DNA of 64,000 bases from Streptomyces sp. NBC_01260 (GTDB lineage: Bacteria; Actinomycetota; Actinomycetes; Streptomycetales; Streptomycetaceae), in contig NZ_CP108464.1 in the NCBI RefSeq assembly GCF_036226405.1, forward strand, positions 7,440,001 through 7,504,000, read 5' to 3'. Below are positions 19,390-28,483 of the stretch, piece after piece. The position numbers and the translations under genes are program-made. The notes under the pieces were generated by a model. That model saw nothing but the letters and a program-made list of their open reading frames with translations. It was not told where the DNA came from and searched no databases. Every line of letters begins with the position of its first letter. Position 1 is the first letter of the stretch.

Positions 19390-19794
19390 ATGAGCAGCGT
19401 CGAGGAGTCCCGCACCGAGATCCGCGGCCGGCCACCGGCCGCACCGGATCCTTCGCGGGCCTCCGAGGCTGCGGCGGACCCGGCCGCGAGCACGAGGGCG
19501 CGGTCGTCGGGCAACAGGTCGCCTTCCGCGAGGAGTACGTCCTCGCCGACGCCCCCGCACGGGTCAGCCGCATCGGGGAACAGCCGCTCGGCCCGACGCC
19601 GGCGGCCTTCGGCGCCCCTGAGCGGCGGGCCCGCTTCCTGCCGCCGATCGTCGCCGTCCAGGTACGAACTCGACGACCGGCAGCGGCTGTTCCTCGTCAC
19701 CCGCTCCGACACCAGCTACGCCGGATCCGACGAGATCCAGCGCGACATCATCGCCGAGCGCGTCCTCGGCCTGCCCAAGGAGATCCGCCCGTGA
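19390..19794 (+). pseudogene. fadE30: Acyl-CoA dehydrogenase fadE30 remnant
   Basis: First gene of the plus operon, 15 bp after the operator. The pieces lie in different frames. MSSVEESRTEIRG begins at 19390; a second frame continues FAGLRGCGGPGREHE and then AFREEYVLADAPARVSRIGEQPLGPT and ERRARFLPPIVA. The first frame resumes with the C-terminal signature TSYAGSDEIQRDIIAERVLGLPKE. About 250 codons of the flavin-binding core are missing and at least one frameshift is present, so no active enzyme can be made. The order fadE30-ipdF-kstR2-fadA6 is that of mycobacteria, which supports naming the remnant. The downstream gene still overlaps its stop, so the operon remains transcribable. Confidence 0.8.
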
Positions 19795-20576
19795 CCACCC
19801 AGCCGCCCTATGTAGCAGGGCACTCCCTCCTGGCCGGACGCACCGCCGTGATCACCGCCGCCGCGGGCGCCGGGATCGGCGGTGCGACGGCCCGCAAATT
19901 CCTGGAGGAGGGTGCCCGGATCGTCATCGGCGACGCCCACGAACGCCGGCTGGGGGAGACCGCCGCCGCCCTCGCCGAGGAGTTCGGCGCGGACAGCGTC
20001 GCCGCCCTGCCCTGCGACGTCACCGATCAGGAGCAGGTCGACGCCCTGTTCGCATGCGCCGCCGAGCGGCACGGCGGCCTCGACATCGTCGTCAACAACG
20101 CGGGCCTCGGCGGCACCGCCGACCTCGTCGAGATGACCGACGACCAGTGGTCGAAGGTCCTCGACGTCACCCTGAACGGCACCTTCCGCTGCACCCGCGC
20201 CGCCCTGCGCCACTTCAAGGACCGCGACACCGGCGGCATCGTCGTCAACAACGCCTCCGTCATCGGCTGGCGCGCCCAGCGCGGCCAGGCCCACTACGCC
20301 GCAGCCAAGGCCGGCGTCATGGCCCTCACCCGGTGCGCCGCCCTGGAGGCCGCCGACTTCGGGGTACGCGTCAACGCCGTCGCCCCGAGCCTGGCCATGC
20401 ACCCGCACCTGGTGAAGGTCACCACCCCGGACCTCCTCGCCGAACTCACCGAACGCGAGGCTTTCGGCCGGTACGCCGAGCCCTGGGAGATCGCCAACGT
20501 CATCGTCTTCCTGGCCAGCGGCTACTCCTCGTACATGACCGGGGAGACCGTCTCCGTCAGCAGCCAGAGGGCGTGA
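19791..20576 (+). CDS. ipdF: Short-chain dehydrogenase IpdF of HIP degradation
   Basis: 261 residues (262 in M. tuberculosis Rv3559c). SDR motifs: AAAGAGIGGATARK (cofactor loop), NNAGLGG, the catalytic Ser in NNASVIGW and YAAAK. IpdF oxidises the 5-hydroxyl of the hydroxylated HIP-CoA intermediate after FadE30 and before EchA20/IpdAB. The GTG start overlaps the stop of the fadE30 remnant (GTGA), and its own stop overlaps kstR2 in the same way. Identity rests on family, length and position between fadE30 and kstR2; an alignment would settle it. Confidence 0.85.
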   Translation: MTTQPPYVAGHSLLAGRTAVITAAAGAGIGGATARKFLEEGARIVIGDAHERRLGETAAALAEEFGADSVAALPCDVTDQEQVDALFACAAERHGGLDIVVNNAGLGGTADLVEMTDDQWSKVLDVTLNGTFRCTRAALRHFKDRDTGGIVVNNASVIGWRAQRGQAHYAAAKAGVMALTRCAALEAADFGVRVNAVAPSLAMHPHLVKVTTPDLLAELTEREAFGRYAEPWEIANVIVFLASGYSSYMTGETVSVSSQRA

Positions 20577-21175
20577 CCGCGATCGCCGGGAACGCCAACG
20601 CCGAACGACGCGCCGAACTCCTGGCGACCGCCGCCGAGGTGTTCGCCGCCCTGGGCTACAACGCCACCACCGTCCGCCGCATCGCGGACGAGGCGGGGCT
20701 GCTCGCGGGCAGCCTCTATTACCACTTCGACTCCAAGGAGTCGATGCTGGACGAGATCCTCTCGGCCTTCCTGGACGAGCTGTGGGCGGGCTACGGCACC
20801 GTCCTGGCCGCCGGACTCGGACCCGGGGCGACCATCGAGGCGCTGGTCACCCAGTCCTTCCGGCAGATCGACCGGCACGGACCCGCGGTCGCCATCTACC
20901 AGAAGGAGTCCAGGCACCTCTCCGCCCAGCCGCGCTTCACCTACCTCACCGACTCCCGGGCGAAGTTCGAGGACGCCTGGCTGCGCACCCTGGAACGCGG
21001 CGTCGCCGAACAGGCCTTCCGCGGCGACCTGGACGTCCGGCTCGTCTACCGCTTCGTCCGCGACACCGTCTGGGTGGCCGCCTCCTGGTACCGCCCCGGC
21101 GGTACCCACAGCCCGGAGGAGATCGCCCGCCAGTACCTGTCCATGGTCCTCGAAGGAATCACCCCGAGGACCTGA
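20573..21175 (+). CDS. kstR2: TetR-family repressor KstR2
   Basis: 200 residues, the length of mycobacterial KstR2. The N-terminal helix-turn-helix is ATTVRRIADEAGLLAGSLYYHFDSKESMLDEIL, and the ligand domain keeps AIYQKESRHLSAQPRFTYL and DLDVRLVYRFVRDTVWVAASWYRPGG, both characteristic of KstR2. The family binds HIP-CoA, which releases it from the operator. The GTG start overlaps the ipdF stop (GTGA). Two matching operators, at 19358 and 31962, show that it governs both halves of the locus, including its own operon. Confidence 0.92.
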   Translation: MTAIAGNANAERRAELLATAAEVFAALGYNATTVRRIADEAGLLAGSLYYHFDSKESMLDEILSAFLDELWAGYGTVLAAGLGPGATIEALVTQSFRQIDRHGPAVAIYQKESRHLSAQPRFTYLTDSRAKFEDAWLRTLERGVAEQAFRGDLDVRLVYRFVRDTVWVAASWYRPGGTHSPEEIARQYLSMVLEGITPRT

Positions 21176-21204
21176 CCGCCACCCCGCAGACCCAAGGAGC
21201 AGTC

Positions 21205-22362
<1,158 letters not shown>

Positions 22363-22378
22363 GCCGACCGGCAGCCGT

Positions 22379-22410
22379 CCGGACCGGCTCCGCCCGCTGA
22401 GCCGGTCCGG
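22379..22410 (+). terminator. Terminator after fadA6
   Basis: Perfect 11-bp stem CCGGACCGGCT / AGCCGGTCCGG with a 10-nt loop, 16 bp past the fadA6 stop. The IS5-type insertion begins eight bases further on, so the insertion did not damage the operon. Confidence 0.65.
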
Positions 22411-22417
22411 TGGGGCA

Positions 22418-23427
22418 CTAGGTCCTGTTTCTCGGATCATGTACGGAGCCAGATCATGAGTGCAGCGAGTGTGACGGTGCCGAGGTAGATGTAGGCGCGT
22501 TTCTCGTAGCGGGTCGCGACGGCGCGGAAGCCTTTGAGGCGGTTGATGGTGCGTTCGACGGTGTTGCGCTTCTTGTAGAGCTCGCCGTCGAACCCGGTAG
22601 GCCGACCGCCGCGTGAACCTCGGTTCTTGCGGTGTCTCTGCTGGTCGAGACGTTCGGGGATGGTGTGCCGGATTCCGCGTCGTCGCAGGTAGCGGCGGTT
22701 CTTCCGGGACGTGTAGGCCTTGTCCGCCAAGACATGGTCGGGCCGGGTGCGTGGCCGGCCGACTCCGGCTCGCGGCACCAGAACCTGTTCCAGCACCCGC
22801 TCGAGCTGGGGTCCGTCTCCGTAGTGTCCGGGTGTCAGGACGAAGGCGAGGGGCCGGCATCGTCCCTCGGCAACGAGGTGGATCTTGGTGGTGAATCCTC
22901 CGCGGGAACGTCCCAGACATTCGCCGACCTGACCACCTCCTCCAGGCGGATGGTCAGTCTCCGCAGTACCGGATCGACCTGGTTCGTCCCCCACTTGGCC
23001 CCCCTTTGAGGGACGGCGGCCGGGGGCGCTTTCCTCGCACCGGCGGCGTGCTGGTGGGCTCGCACGGCTGTCGAGTCCACCGACACGTCCCAGTCGATGC
23101 CGCCCTCGGCGTCCTCGGCTACCTGGATGCGAGACAGCAGCATCTGCCAGGTTCCATCGGCTGACCAGCGACGATGTCGTTTATAGACCGTCTCCCATGG
23201 CCCGAATCGCTCCGGCAGATCCCGCCACTGCACGCCGGTCCGCACCCGGTAGAGAACCCCGTTGATCACCCGGCGGTGATCGCTCCACCGACCTCCACGC
23301 GCACCACCAGGAGGTAGGAACGACTCCAGCCGATCCCACTCCGCATTCGTCAGATCCCCACGGCCCATGTACCCAGCCTGGCCCCAACACCCCTCGCAGG
23401 TCAGGAGATCCGAGAAACAGGACCTAG
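22418..23427. mobile_element. IS5-family insertion sequence with CTAG target duplications
   Basis: The ends are a perfect 17-bp inverted repeat, GTCCTGTTTCTCGGATC at 22422-22438 and its complement at 23407-23423. CTAG lies directly outside both ends (22418-22421 and 23424-23427), a target duplication of the kind made by IS5-group elements. The element proper is 1002 bp and holds one transposase in two frames. Its right CTAG also serves as the left target copy of the next element. Confidence 0.88.
22437..23368 (-). CDS. IS5-family transposase, two frames joined by -1 frameshift
   Basis: The first frame starts at 23368 (MGRGDLTNAEWDRLESFLPP, then GVQWRDLPERFGPWETVYKRHRRW and the first catalytic Asp in WDVSVDSTAVRAHQHAAGA). 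The second frame carries GRSRGGFTTKIHLV, the DDE Asp in HVLADKAYTS and the Glu in YKKRNTVERTINRLKGFRAVATRYEK. The change of frame is -1 on the coding strand and falls at or near the run AAAGGGGGG (plus-strand 22999-23007), a plausible slippery site. Both halves look undamaged, so the element may be active through programmed frameshifting. Confidence 0.82.
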
Positions 23428-23546
23428 TACTCCAGCCGGACTTCTTCATTGGCGCTGGTCAACGGCTTGGGCGTGGGGAGTGTAGCGGGCTGGAACGGGA
23501 GTGGGGCGGTTCTTTGCCGGGCCGTCCCACGAACGTGTGGCCGCGC
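23428..23546 (+). repeat. Left 119-bp terminal inverted repeat of the IS701-type element
   Basis: Begins TACTCCAGCCGGACTTC. It is identical in reverse complement to 24868-24986. The similarity runs on to 23560 with two mismatches (23547, 23553). Confidence 0.9.
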
Positions 23547-23604
23547 CGCTTGTAGTGGCAGTGGCGGGCGCGTGCTTGATGTCGGCGACGCCAGTGGGAC
23601 CACC

Positions 23605-24831
23605 TCATCGCGTGGTCGCGGTCCGGAGTACGGCGGCTGGGTTCAACTGCCAGCAGACGTCGAATTTCGGCCGGTGTGAGGTCCACGAGGTCGGGTGTGT
23701 CCCGCTCGGTGCCCCCTTTTCTCGTTCCTGGCCGGCCAGGACTGCGAGGAAGGCATGCGCGAGCATCGCGAGTGTGATGTGCCGGTACCAGCCCACGTAG
23801 CGGCGGACTTCGTACTGGTCCAGGCCGCATTCGTTCTTCGCGCTCTGGAAGCATTCCTCGACCTTCCAGCGGCAGCCGGCGACGCGTACGAGGTCGGCGA
23901 CGGTGGCTTCCAGGGGTGCGCTGGCGAGGTAGTAGGCGAGTTCGTCGGGCTTGGCGATGCTGCGGCGGGCCAGCATCCAGCGCTGCCGGGTCGGTTCGTC
24001 GCCGTCGAATTCCCACACAGCGGGCAGGCGGGCTGCGGCCCAGTCGTAGAAACGCTCGCCCTTCGCGCCGCTTCCTGCTGACAGCCGCTGCCAGGCTTCG
24101 GGCGGGGCGTGGCCGATGAGGTGGTCGATGCGCGGACCGTGGACCTGCTGGGACTTGGGCACGGCCACGACGTAGGAGAGCTGGTGGTCTTCGAGGAAGC
24201 GGCGGAAGTGGGAGTCCTGGCCGTAGGCGGAGTCCGCGGTGACCCAGCCGACGGGCAGGGGCGAGGCGAGGGCACGCAGGATGATGGCCCGCGCCAGCTC
24301 TCCCTTGGTGGCGAAGACGCGGTCGTCGGGGACACGGGCAGCCCGACAGCGTTCACGGTCCTCGGTCCAGGACTTGGGCAGGTAGAGCTCGCGGTCGACC
24401 AGGGTGTGGCCGCGGAAGGTGGCGTAGGCGGCGAAGACCCCGATCTGGCAATTCTCGGTGCGGCCTGCGGTGCCGGAATACTGGCGTTGGACGCCGGCGG
24501 AGGTGGTGCCCTTCTTCACGAAGCCGGTGTCGTCGATGATCAGCACGCCGTTGTCCGCACCGAGGTACTCGGCGACGTAGGTGTGCAGGTCATCGCGGAC
24601 CTCGTCGGCCTCCCAGCGACTCCGGGAAAGCAGGTGCTGCAGCCCGTCGGGGGTGGCGTGGCCAGCGTATTCGGCGAGCTGCCAGCCGTTCTTGCGGCCC
24701 ACAGGGCCAAGAAGCCCACGAACGTAGTCCCGCATCCGACGCCGGGATTCCACGCGGGAAAAACGTCCTCCGATCCGCAAGAGCAGCTCAGCAAGTCCCT
24801 CTTCCCACAGGCCCGTTGGTGAATCACTCAT
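23605..24831 (-). CDS. IS701-family transposase
   Basis: 408 residues, full-length DDE transposase. The first Asp is in LIIDDTGFVKKGT, followed by the family-defining QRQYSGTAGRTENCQIGVF; the second Asp is in WVTADSAYGQDSHFRRFLE, and the Glu region is WKVEECFQSAKNECGLDQYEVRRYVGWYRHI. No frameshift or stop is seen, so it looks active. The ATG at 24831 (MSDSPTGLWEEGL) is chosen; the open frame extends 23 codons upstream into the terminal repeat. Confidence 0.9.
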   Translation of the reverse strand: MSDSPTGLWEEGLAELLLRIGGRFSRVESRRRMRDYVRGLLGPVGRKNGWQLAEYAGHATPDGLQHLLSRSRWEADEVRDDLHTYVAEYLGADNGVLIIDDTGFVKKGTTSAGVQRQYSGTAGRTENCQIGVFAAYATFRGHTLVDRELYLPKSWTEDRERCRAARVPDDRVFATKGELARAIILRALASPLPVGWVTADSAYGQDSHFRRFLEDHQLSYVVAVPKSQQVHGPRIDHLIGHAPPEAWQRLSAGSGAKGERFYDWAAARLPAVWEFDGDEPTRQRWMLARRSIAKPDELAYYLASAPLEATVADLVRVAGCRWKVEECFQSAKNECGLDQYEVRRYVGWYRHITLAMLAHAFLAVLAGQEREKGAPSGTHPTSWTSHRPKFDVCWQLNPAAVLRTATTR

Positions 24832-24867
24832 GCGAGCGGGCTGCCCGGAACGTTGCCACTCCAAGCA

Positions 24868-24986
24868 GCGCGGCCACACGTTCGTGGGACGGCCCGGCAA
24901 AGAACCGCCCCACTCCCGTTCCAGCCCGCTACACTCCCCACGCCCAAGCCGTTGACCAGCGCCAATGAAGAAGTCCGGCTGGAGTA
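24868..24986 (-). repeat. Right 119-bp terminal inverted repeat of the IS701-type element
   Basis: Perfect reverse complement of 23428-23546. It ends 36 bp upstream of the chosen transposase start, so it must contain or overlap the transposase promoter. Confidence 0.9.
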
Positions 24987-25050
24987 CTAGGGCCTGTCCC
25001 GGGCGGAGGCTCGGGCGGCGACGGTCGGGGTCGGGCCCGGGAAGGTGGCC

Positions 25051-26418
25051 TCAGTGGTGCTGGTGGGCCTTGTGGCCGGATGCCTTGACCGTCCAGGTCA
25101 TGCTCTCGGTGGCCTCGGCGCGGACCTTGGGGTCGCGGATCGACCGGGTACGGTCGGCGGACTCGACCGTGACGGTGTGGGTCCTGCCGTCCGCGGCAAC
25201 GCCCAGCGCGGCGGGGGCGACGGTGGTGAGACCCTGCGCACGCTTGACGCGTTTGCCGTCGACGTACCAGCGCAGCTCGGGCGAGGCCAGGCCGGTGAGC
25301 TCGGCCTGGGAGACCTTGATGCTGCTGGTCCTGAGGACCGCGCTGCTCGTGCCGACCTTGCTGCTCAGTGCGTTGGCCTCGCGGTAGAAGCCGGCGATCA
25401 TGGCCTCACGTCCGGGGAGGTTGAAGTCGCTGATGTCCAGGGCCCGCATGAGGGAGTTGGCGGTCGGGCGGTAGAGCCCGAAGGGGTAGTAGCTGCTGCC
25501 CTCGTACGTGCCGACGGTGCCGCCTGTCGGGTCGGTCTCACCGAGCCAGCGGTACCACTTGGTCCGGTTGGCGGCCAGTTGCTCCGCGGTGAAGGAGCTG
25601 GAGTTGATGTCGGCGACCTCGCCGCCGGTCCAGGTGCCGTAACTGTCGTACGTGTACTCGTCCGCCAGGAGGCCAACCGAGTGGGCGATCTCGTGGGCGG
25701 CGATCATGCTCGACTGCGCGTTGTCCGAGGAGAGGGTCGACACGCCGCCGAACGGGTAGCCCTCCGCCTCCAGCCCCGAGTAGCCGGCGCCGCCGTACTT
25801 GGTGGAGTTGGAGACGACGACGACCAGGTCGGCCTCGGGGGCCTTGGCGGCGTAGGAGGCTACCTTGTCGATGTCGGCGCAGATCAGGCGCTCGGTCTCC
25901 GAGCACCAGAAGTAGCTGCCGAGCGCGGTGTCCTTGGTGACGTCGGCGGTCGGGTCGCCGGTGATGCCGGATTCGGCGGACACCGCGTCGACGGTCCACA
26001 CGTTCATCAGGCCCTGATAGCTGGAGTAGGGCTCGATATTGGTGATGTCAGCCCACTTCGTGGCCGCCGCGGTGTGAAACGCGTCCTGCTGGTCGGCGGT
26101 GTAGCCGTCGCCGACGATCACCACGTCGAGCCGGTCGGCCGAGGAGCCGGTCACGGACAGTTCTCCCACCTGCCCGTCCGTCGTCCCGGCGCCGGGTGTC
26201 GCGCTGCGGGCGGCGGAACGACCGGTCACCGTATCCGTGTTGAGCGGGACATCGGTCCGCCGTCCTTCGCCGCCGGGCTCGGGGAAGTACTCGACGCTGA
26301 CACGCGGTTCCTGGGAGGGCTTCGGTTCCACGGCAGCCGCGGGCGAGGCGATGACCGCTCCCATGAGGGCCGTGAGTGCGACGCTCACGGATATAGCGGC
26401 AGTTCTCTTCGTGTTCAT
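25051..26418 (-). CDS. Secreted M64-family (IgA peptidase-like) metalloprotease
   Basis: 455 residues. The N-terminus is a signal peptide (basic MNTKRT, hydrophobic core, AxA cleavage near SPAAA at residues 25-29). Peptidase M64 follows: RLDVVIVGDGYTADQQDAF opens the domain, and the zinc site HEIAHSVGLLADEY starts at residue 242 (HExxH with a downstream Asp). The C-terminal ~100 residues look like an Ig-like domain (LRWYVDGKRVKRAQG, HTVTVES). It ends with a His-rich KASGHKAHQHH tail. It should act outside the cell. It lies between the IS elements and a divergent XRE regulator, inside the interruption of the steroid locus. Confidence 0.88.
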   Translation of the reverse strand: MNTKRTAAISVSVALTALMGAVIASPAAAVEPKPSQEPRVSVEYFPEPGGEGRRTDVPLNTDTVTGRSAARSATPGAGTTDGQVGELSVTGSSADRLDVVIVGDGYTADQQDAFHTAAATKWADITNIEPYSSYQGLMNVWTVDAVSAESGITGDPTADVTKDTALGSYFWCSETERLICADIDKVASYAAKAPEADLVVVVSNSTKYGGAGYSGLEAEGYPFGGVSTLSSDNAQSSMIAAHEIAHSVGLLADEYTYDSYGTWTGGEVADINSSSFTAEQLAANRTKWYRWLGETDPTGGTVGTYEGSSYYPFGLYRPTANSLMRALDISDFNLPGREAMIAGFYREANALSSKVGTSSAVLRTSSIKVSQAELTGLASPELRWYVDGKRVKRAQGLTTVAPAALGVAADGRTHTVTVESADRTRSIRDPKVRAEATESMTWTVKASGHKAHQHH

Positions 26419-26891
26419 GTCAGTCCTCGTCGTGGTGTTCGTCTCGGCGGGGGAGCGCAGTGATGGTGCCGGGGCTTCCGGGCATCCGTGCCGCTGGCGC
26501 GGCCGGCTTTCGTCACGGCGATGTGTTCGCGGAAGAGCCCGGCCGCTCAGGTCGGCGAGGCAGTCGGCGGGGAGCCGGCGAGCCCTTGGTCGCAGGACCG
26601 GCCGGTGGCCGGGAGGGCGACGTCCTCCCATGCCTGCGCCATGTTAATTCCCCTGTTGAGTGCGTTTGAGTTGACGTTTAACTTAGGCTGCGGGGAAGAC
26701 GCGCACAACGGGTGCGAGGACAGGAGTCTTGTTGGTTTCGGGTAACTGAGTTCTCCGTAAGCGGATGAATCCGTGTATCACGCCAGTGTTCGGGCGGTGT
26801 CGGAGTACGTGGGAACATGCCGGGACGTCACACCGGCGCGTCGGAGCACCGCACCGGTGACCACTGGCGGACACGGGACGAGGGGACTGCC
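26419..26891. promoter_or_regulatory. Divergent promoter region between M64 peptidase and XRE regulator
   Basis: No gene is seen in these 473 bp. A patch at 26640-26770 is clearly lower in GC than its surroundings and holds a near-palindrome AGTTGACGTTTAACT (26669-26683), a candidate operator. Which promoter it serves cannot be told from the sequence. Confidence 0.35.
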
Positions 26892-28313
26892 ATGGCCGCA
26901 ACCAGCAGGGCGACGACGGACGGCGACGAGGCTCCCGGCCGGACGGACCCGGAACGGGAAGAGGCGCAGGGGGCACCGGCCGCGATCGGCCGCCGGGTGA
27001 GACGGCTCCGCAAGGAACGCGAGCTGACTCAGCGGCAGCTTGCCGAGCCCGCCTACACCGCCGCCTACGTGTCCACCCTGGAGGCCGGCAAGGTGCGGCC
27101 CTCCGAAGCCGCCCTACGGCACATCGCCGAACGGCTCGGTGTCGCCCACGAGGAACTCGCCACGGGCCGGCCCACCCACATCGCCACCGCCCTGCGGATG
27201 GAACTGGCCGACGCCCAGCGGACACTGGCCGTCGAGGACGCGGCCGACGCGCGGGCCGCCTATGAGCAGGTCCTCGGCCGGGCCGAGGAGTACGGGCTCA
27301 CCCAGGAACGGGCGGCAGCGCTCGTAGGGCTCGGGGAGTGCGCGTTGGAGACGGGCGACCTGGCCGAGGCCCTGGCCCGTTTCGAGGCGGCCGAACACGC
27401 ACTGGCCGACGAGCCGCTCCCCGTCCGTGCTCGGGCGGTCCGGGGCAGGGCGGTCGCCCACTTCCTGGCCGGTGAACTGCGCTACTCCTGCTACCTGTTG
27501 GAAAGCGCGATCGATGAACTGAACATGTCGGGGCTGCACGACCCGGGCGCGCTGCTCCAGCTCTACACGGCCTCGATCGCCCCGTACATGGACATGGGCG
27601 CCCACGCCCGCGCCGCACAAGCCGCTGAACTCGCCCTGGCCCTGGTCCCACAGGTGTCCGACCCCGCCCTGGTCGCCACGATGCACCGGGCTGTGGCCCG
27701 CACACTGCTCGCCGAAGGCCGTGTCGACGCCGCCCAGGCATCGCTGGCGCGGGCCGCCGAGCTCTACCAGCAGCTCCAGATCCGCACCGAACTCGCTCAC
27801 TGCCACTGGATGCGGGGCTACGTCTGGGCCCAGCACGACGACCTCGTGCGGGCGGAGACGGAACTGCGCACCGCGCACTCGATGCTGGTGTCCAAGCGGG
27901 CGGCACTGTACGTCTCACAGGTGGAGGTCGAGCTCGCCGACGTCCTGCGCAGGAGGGGAAAACCGGCGGAGGCCGCAGAGCTGCTGGAAAGCCTGCTGGC
28001 CGGACTCCAGCCCGGCCGCGGCGCGGTGCACGCCGGCGGCGCCCACCGGCTCCTCGGACTGATCGCCGAGACGGCCGGGGACGCCGAGGCGGCTGAACTG
28101 CACTACGCCACCGCGCTCTCCCTGCTCGAACAGACGGGAGCTGCCGGAGACCTCGCCGACATCTGCCGCCTGCTCGGAGACCTGCTGCGCAGCGAGGGCC
28201 GGACGGAAGCGGCGCTGAACGCCTACCGAACCGGCCTCGGCCACCGCGCCGAACCGGGCACCACCACCCTCGGCCCCGCCCCCGCCCGGCCGCCGTTCGG
28301 CCCCTGGGCCTGA
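26892..28313 (+). CDS. XRE-family regulator with TPR domain
   Basis: 473 residues. An N-terminal HTH_3 domain (IGRRVRRLRKERELTQRQLA ... AAYVSTLEAGKVRPSEAALRHIAERLGV, residues ~35-95) is joined to about 350 residues of helical tetratricopeptide-like repeats (ALVGLGECALETGDLAEALARFEAAE and similar). This layout is common in Streptomyces regulators that sense a peptide or respond to growth state. The ATG at 26892 follows GAGGGGA; an upstream in-frame ATG at 26817 is less likely. It is divergent from the M64 peptidase and may control it. Nothing links it to the steroid genes it lies among. Confidence 0.82.
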   Translation: MAATSRATTDGDEAPGRTDPEREEAQGAPAAIGRRVRRLRKERELTQRQLAEPAYTAAYVSTLEAGKVRPSEAALRHIAERLGVAHEELATGRPTHIATALRMELADAQRTLAVEDAADARAAYEQVLGRAEEYGLTQERAAALVGLGECALETGDLAEALARFEAAEHALADEPLPVRARAVRGRAVAHFLAGELRYSCYLLESAIDELNMSGLHDPGALLQLYTASIAPYMDMGAHARAAQAAELALALVPQVSDPALVATMHRAVARTLLAEGRVDAAQASLARAAELYQQLQIRTELAHCHWMRGYVWAQHDDLVRAETELRTAHSMLVSKRAALYVSQVEVELADVLRRRGKPAEAAELLESLLAGLQPGRGAVHAGGAHRLLGLIAETAGDAEAAELHYATALSLLEQTGAAGDLADICRLLGDLLRSEGRTEAALNAYRTGLGHRAEPGTTTLGPAPARPPFGPWA

Positions 28314-28361
28314 TGCCGCCGGCCGAATACCTCTGAGCGGACACGGACACGGACACGGCCT

Positions 28362-28379
28362 CGGCCCCGGACCGGGCCG
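28362..28379. terminator. Hairpin between XRE regulator and ipdC (convergent)
   Basis: CGGCCC / GGGCCG with a 6-nt loop, preceded by three tandem GGACAC units (28339-28356). It is short and only modestly convincing. Confidence 0.4.
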
Positions 28380-28483
28380 CGAGGCCTACCTGCCTCGCCC
28401 GGACGGGCCGGGCGACTGGGGTGCCGGGACGGCGGCCGGCCGTATCAGCCGGTTCAGACCGTGGTCCGCGCACACCAGGGGCG

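Larger units (their letters stand above)
23424..24990. mobile_element. IS701-family insertion sequence with 119-bp perfect terminal repeats
   Basis: CTAG at 23424-23427 and 24987-24990 are the target copies, fitting the YTAR target rule of the IS701 family. The element between them is 1559 bp and holds one transposase. Its ends are a perfect inverted repeat of 119 bp, far longer than the usual 20-30 bp of the family. The left CTAG is also the right flank of the IS5-type element, so one insertion used the target duplication of the other. Confidence 0.88.

Noticed and set aside
24991..25050. GGGCCTGTCCCG after the third CTAG as another IS end
   Set aside because: It resembles IS5-type termini slightly, but no partner repeat or transposase remnant follows before the M64 gene.
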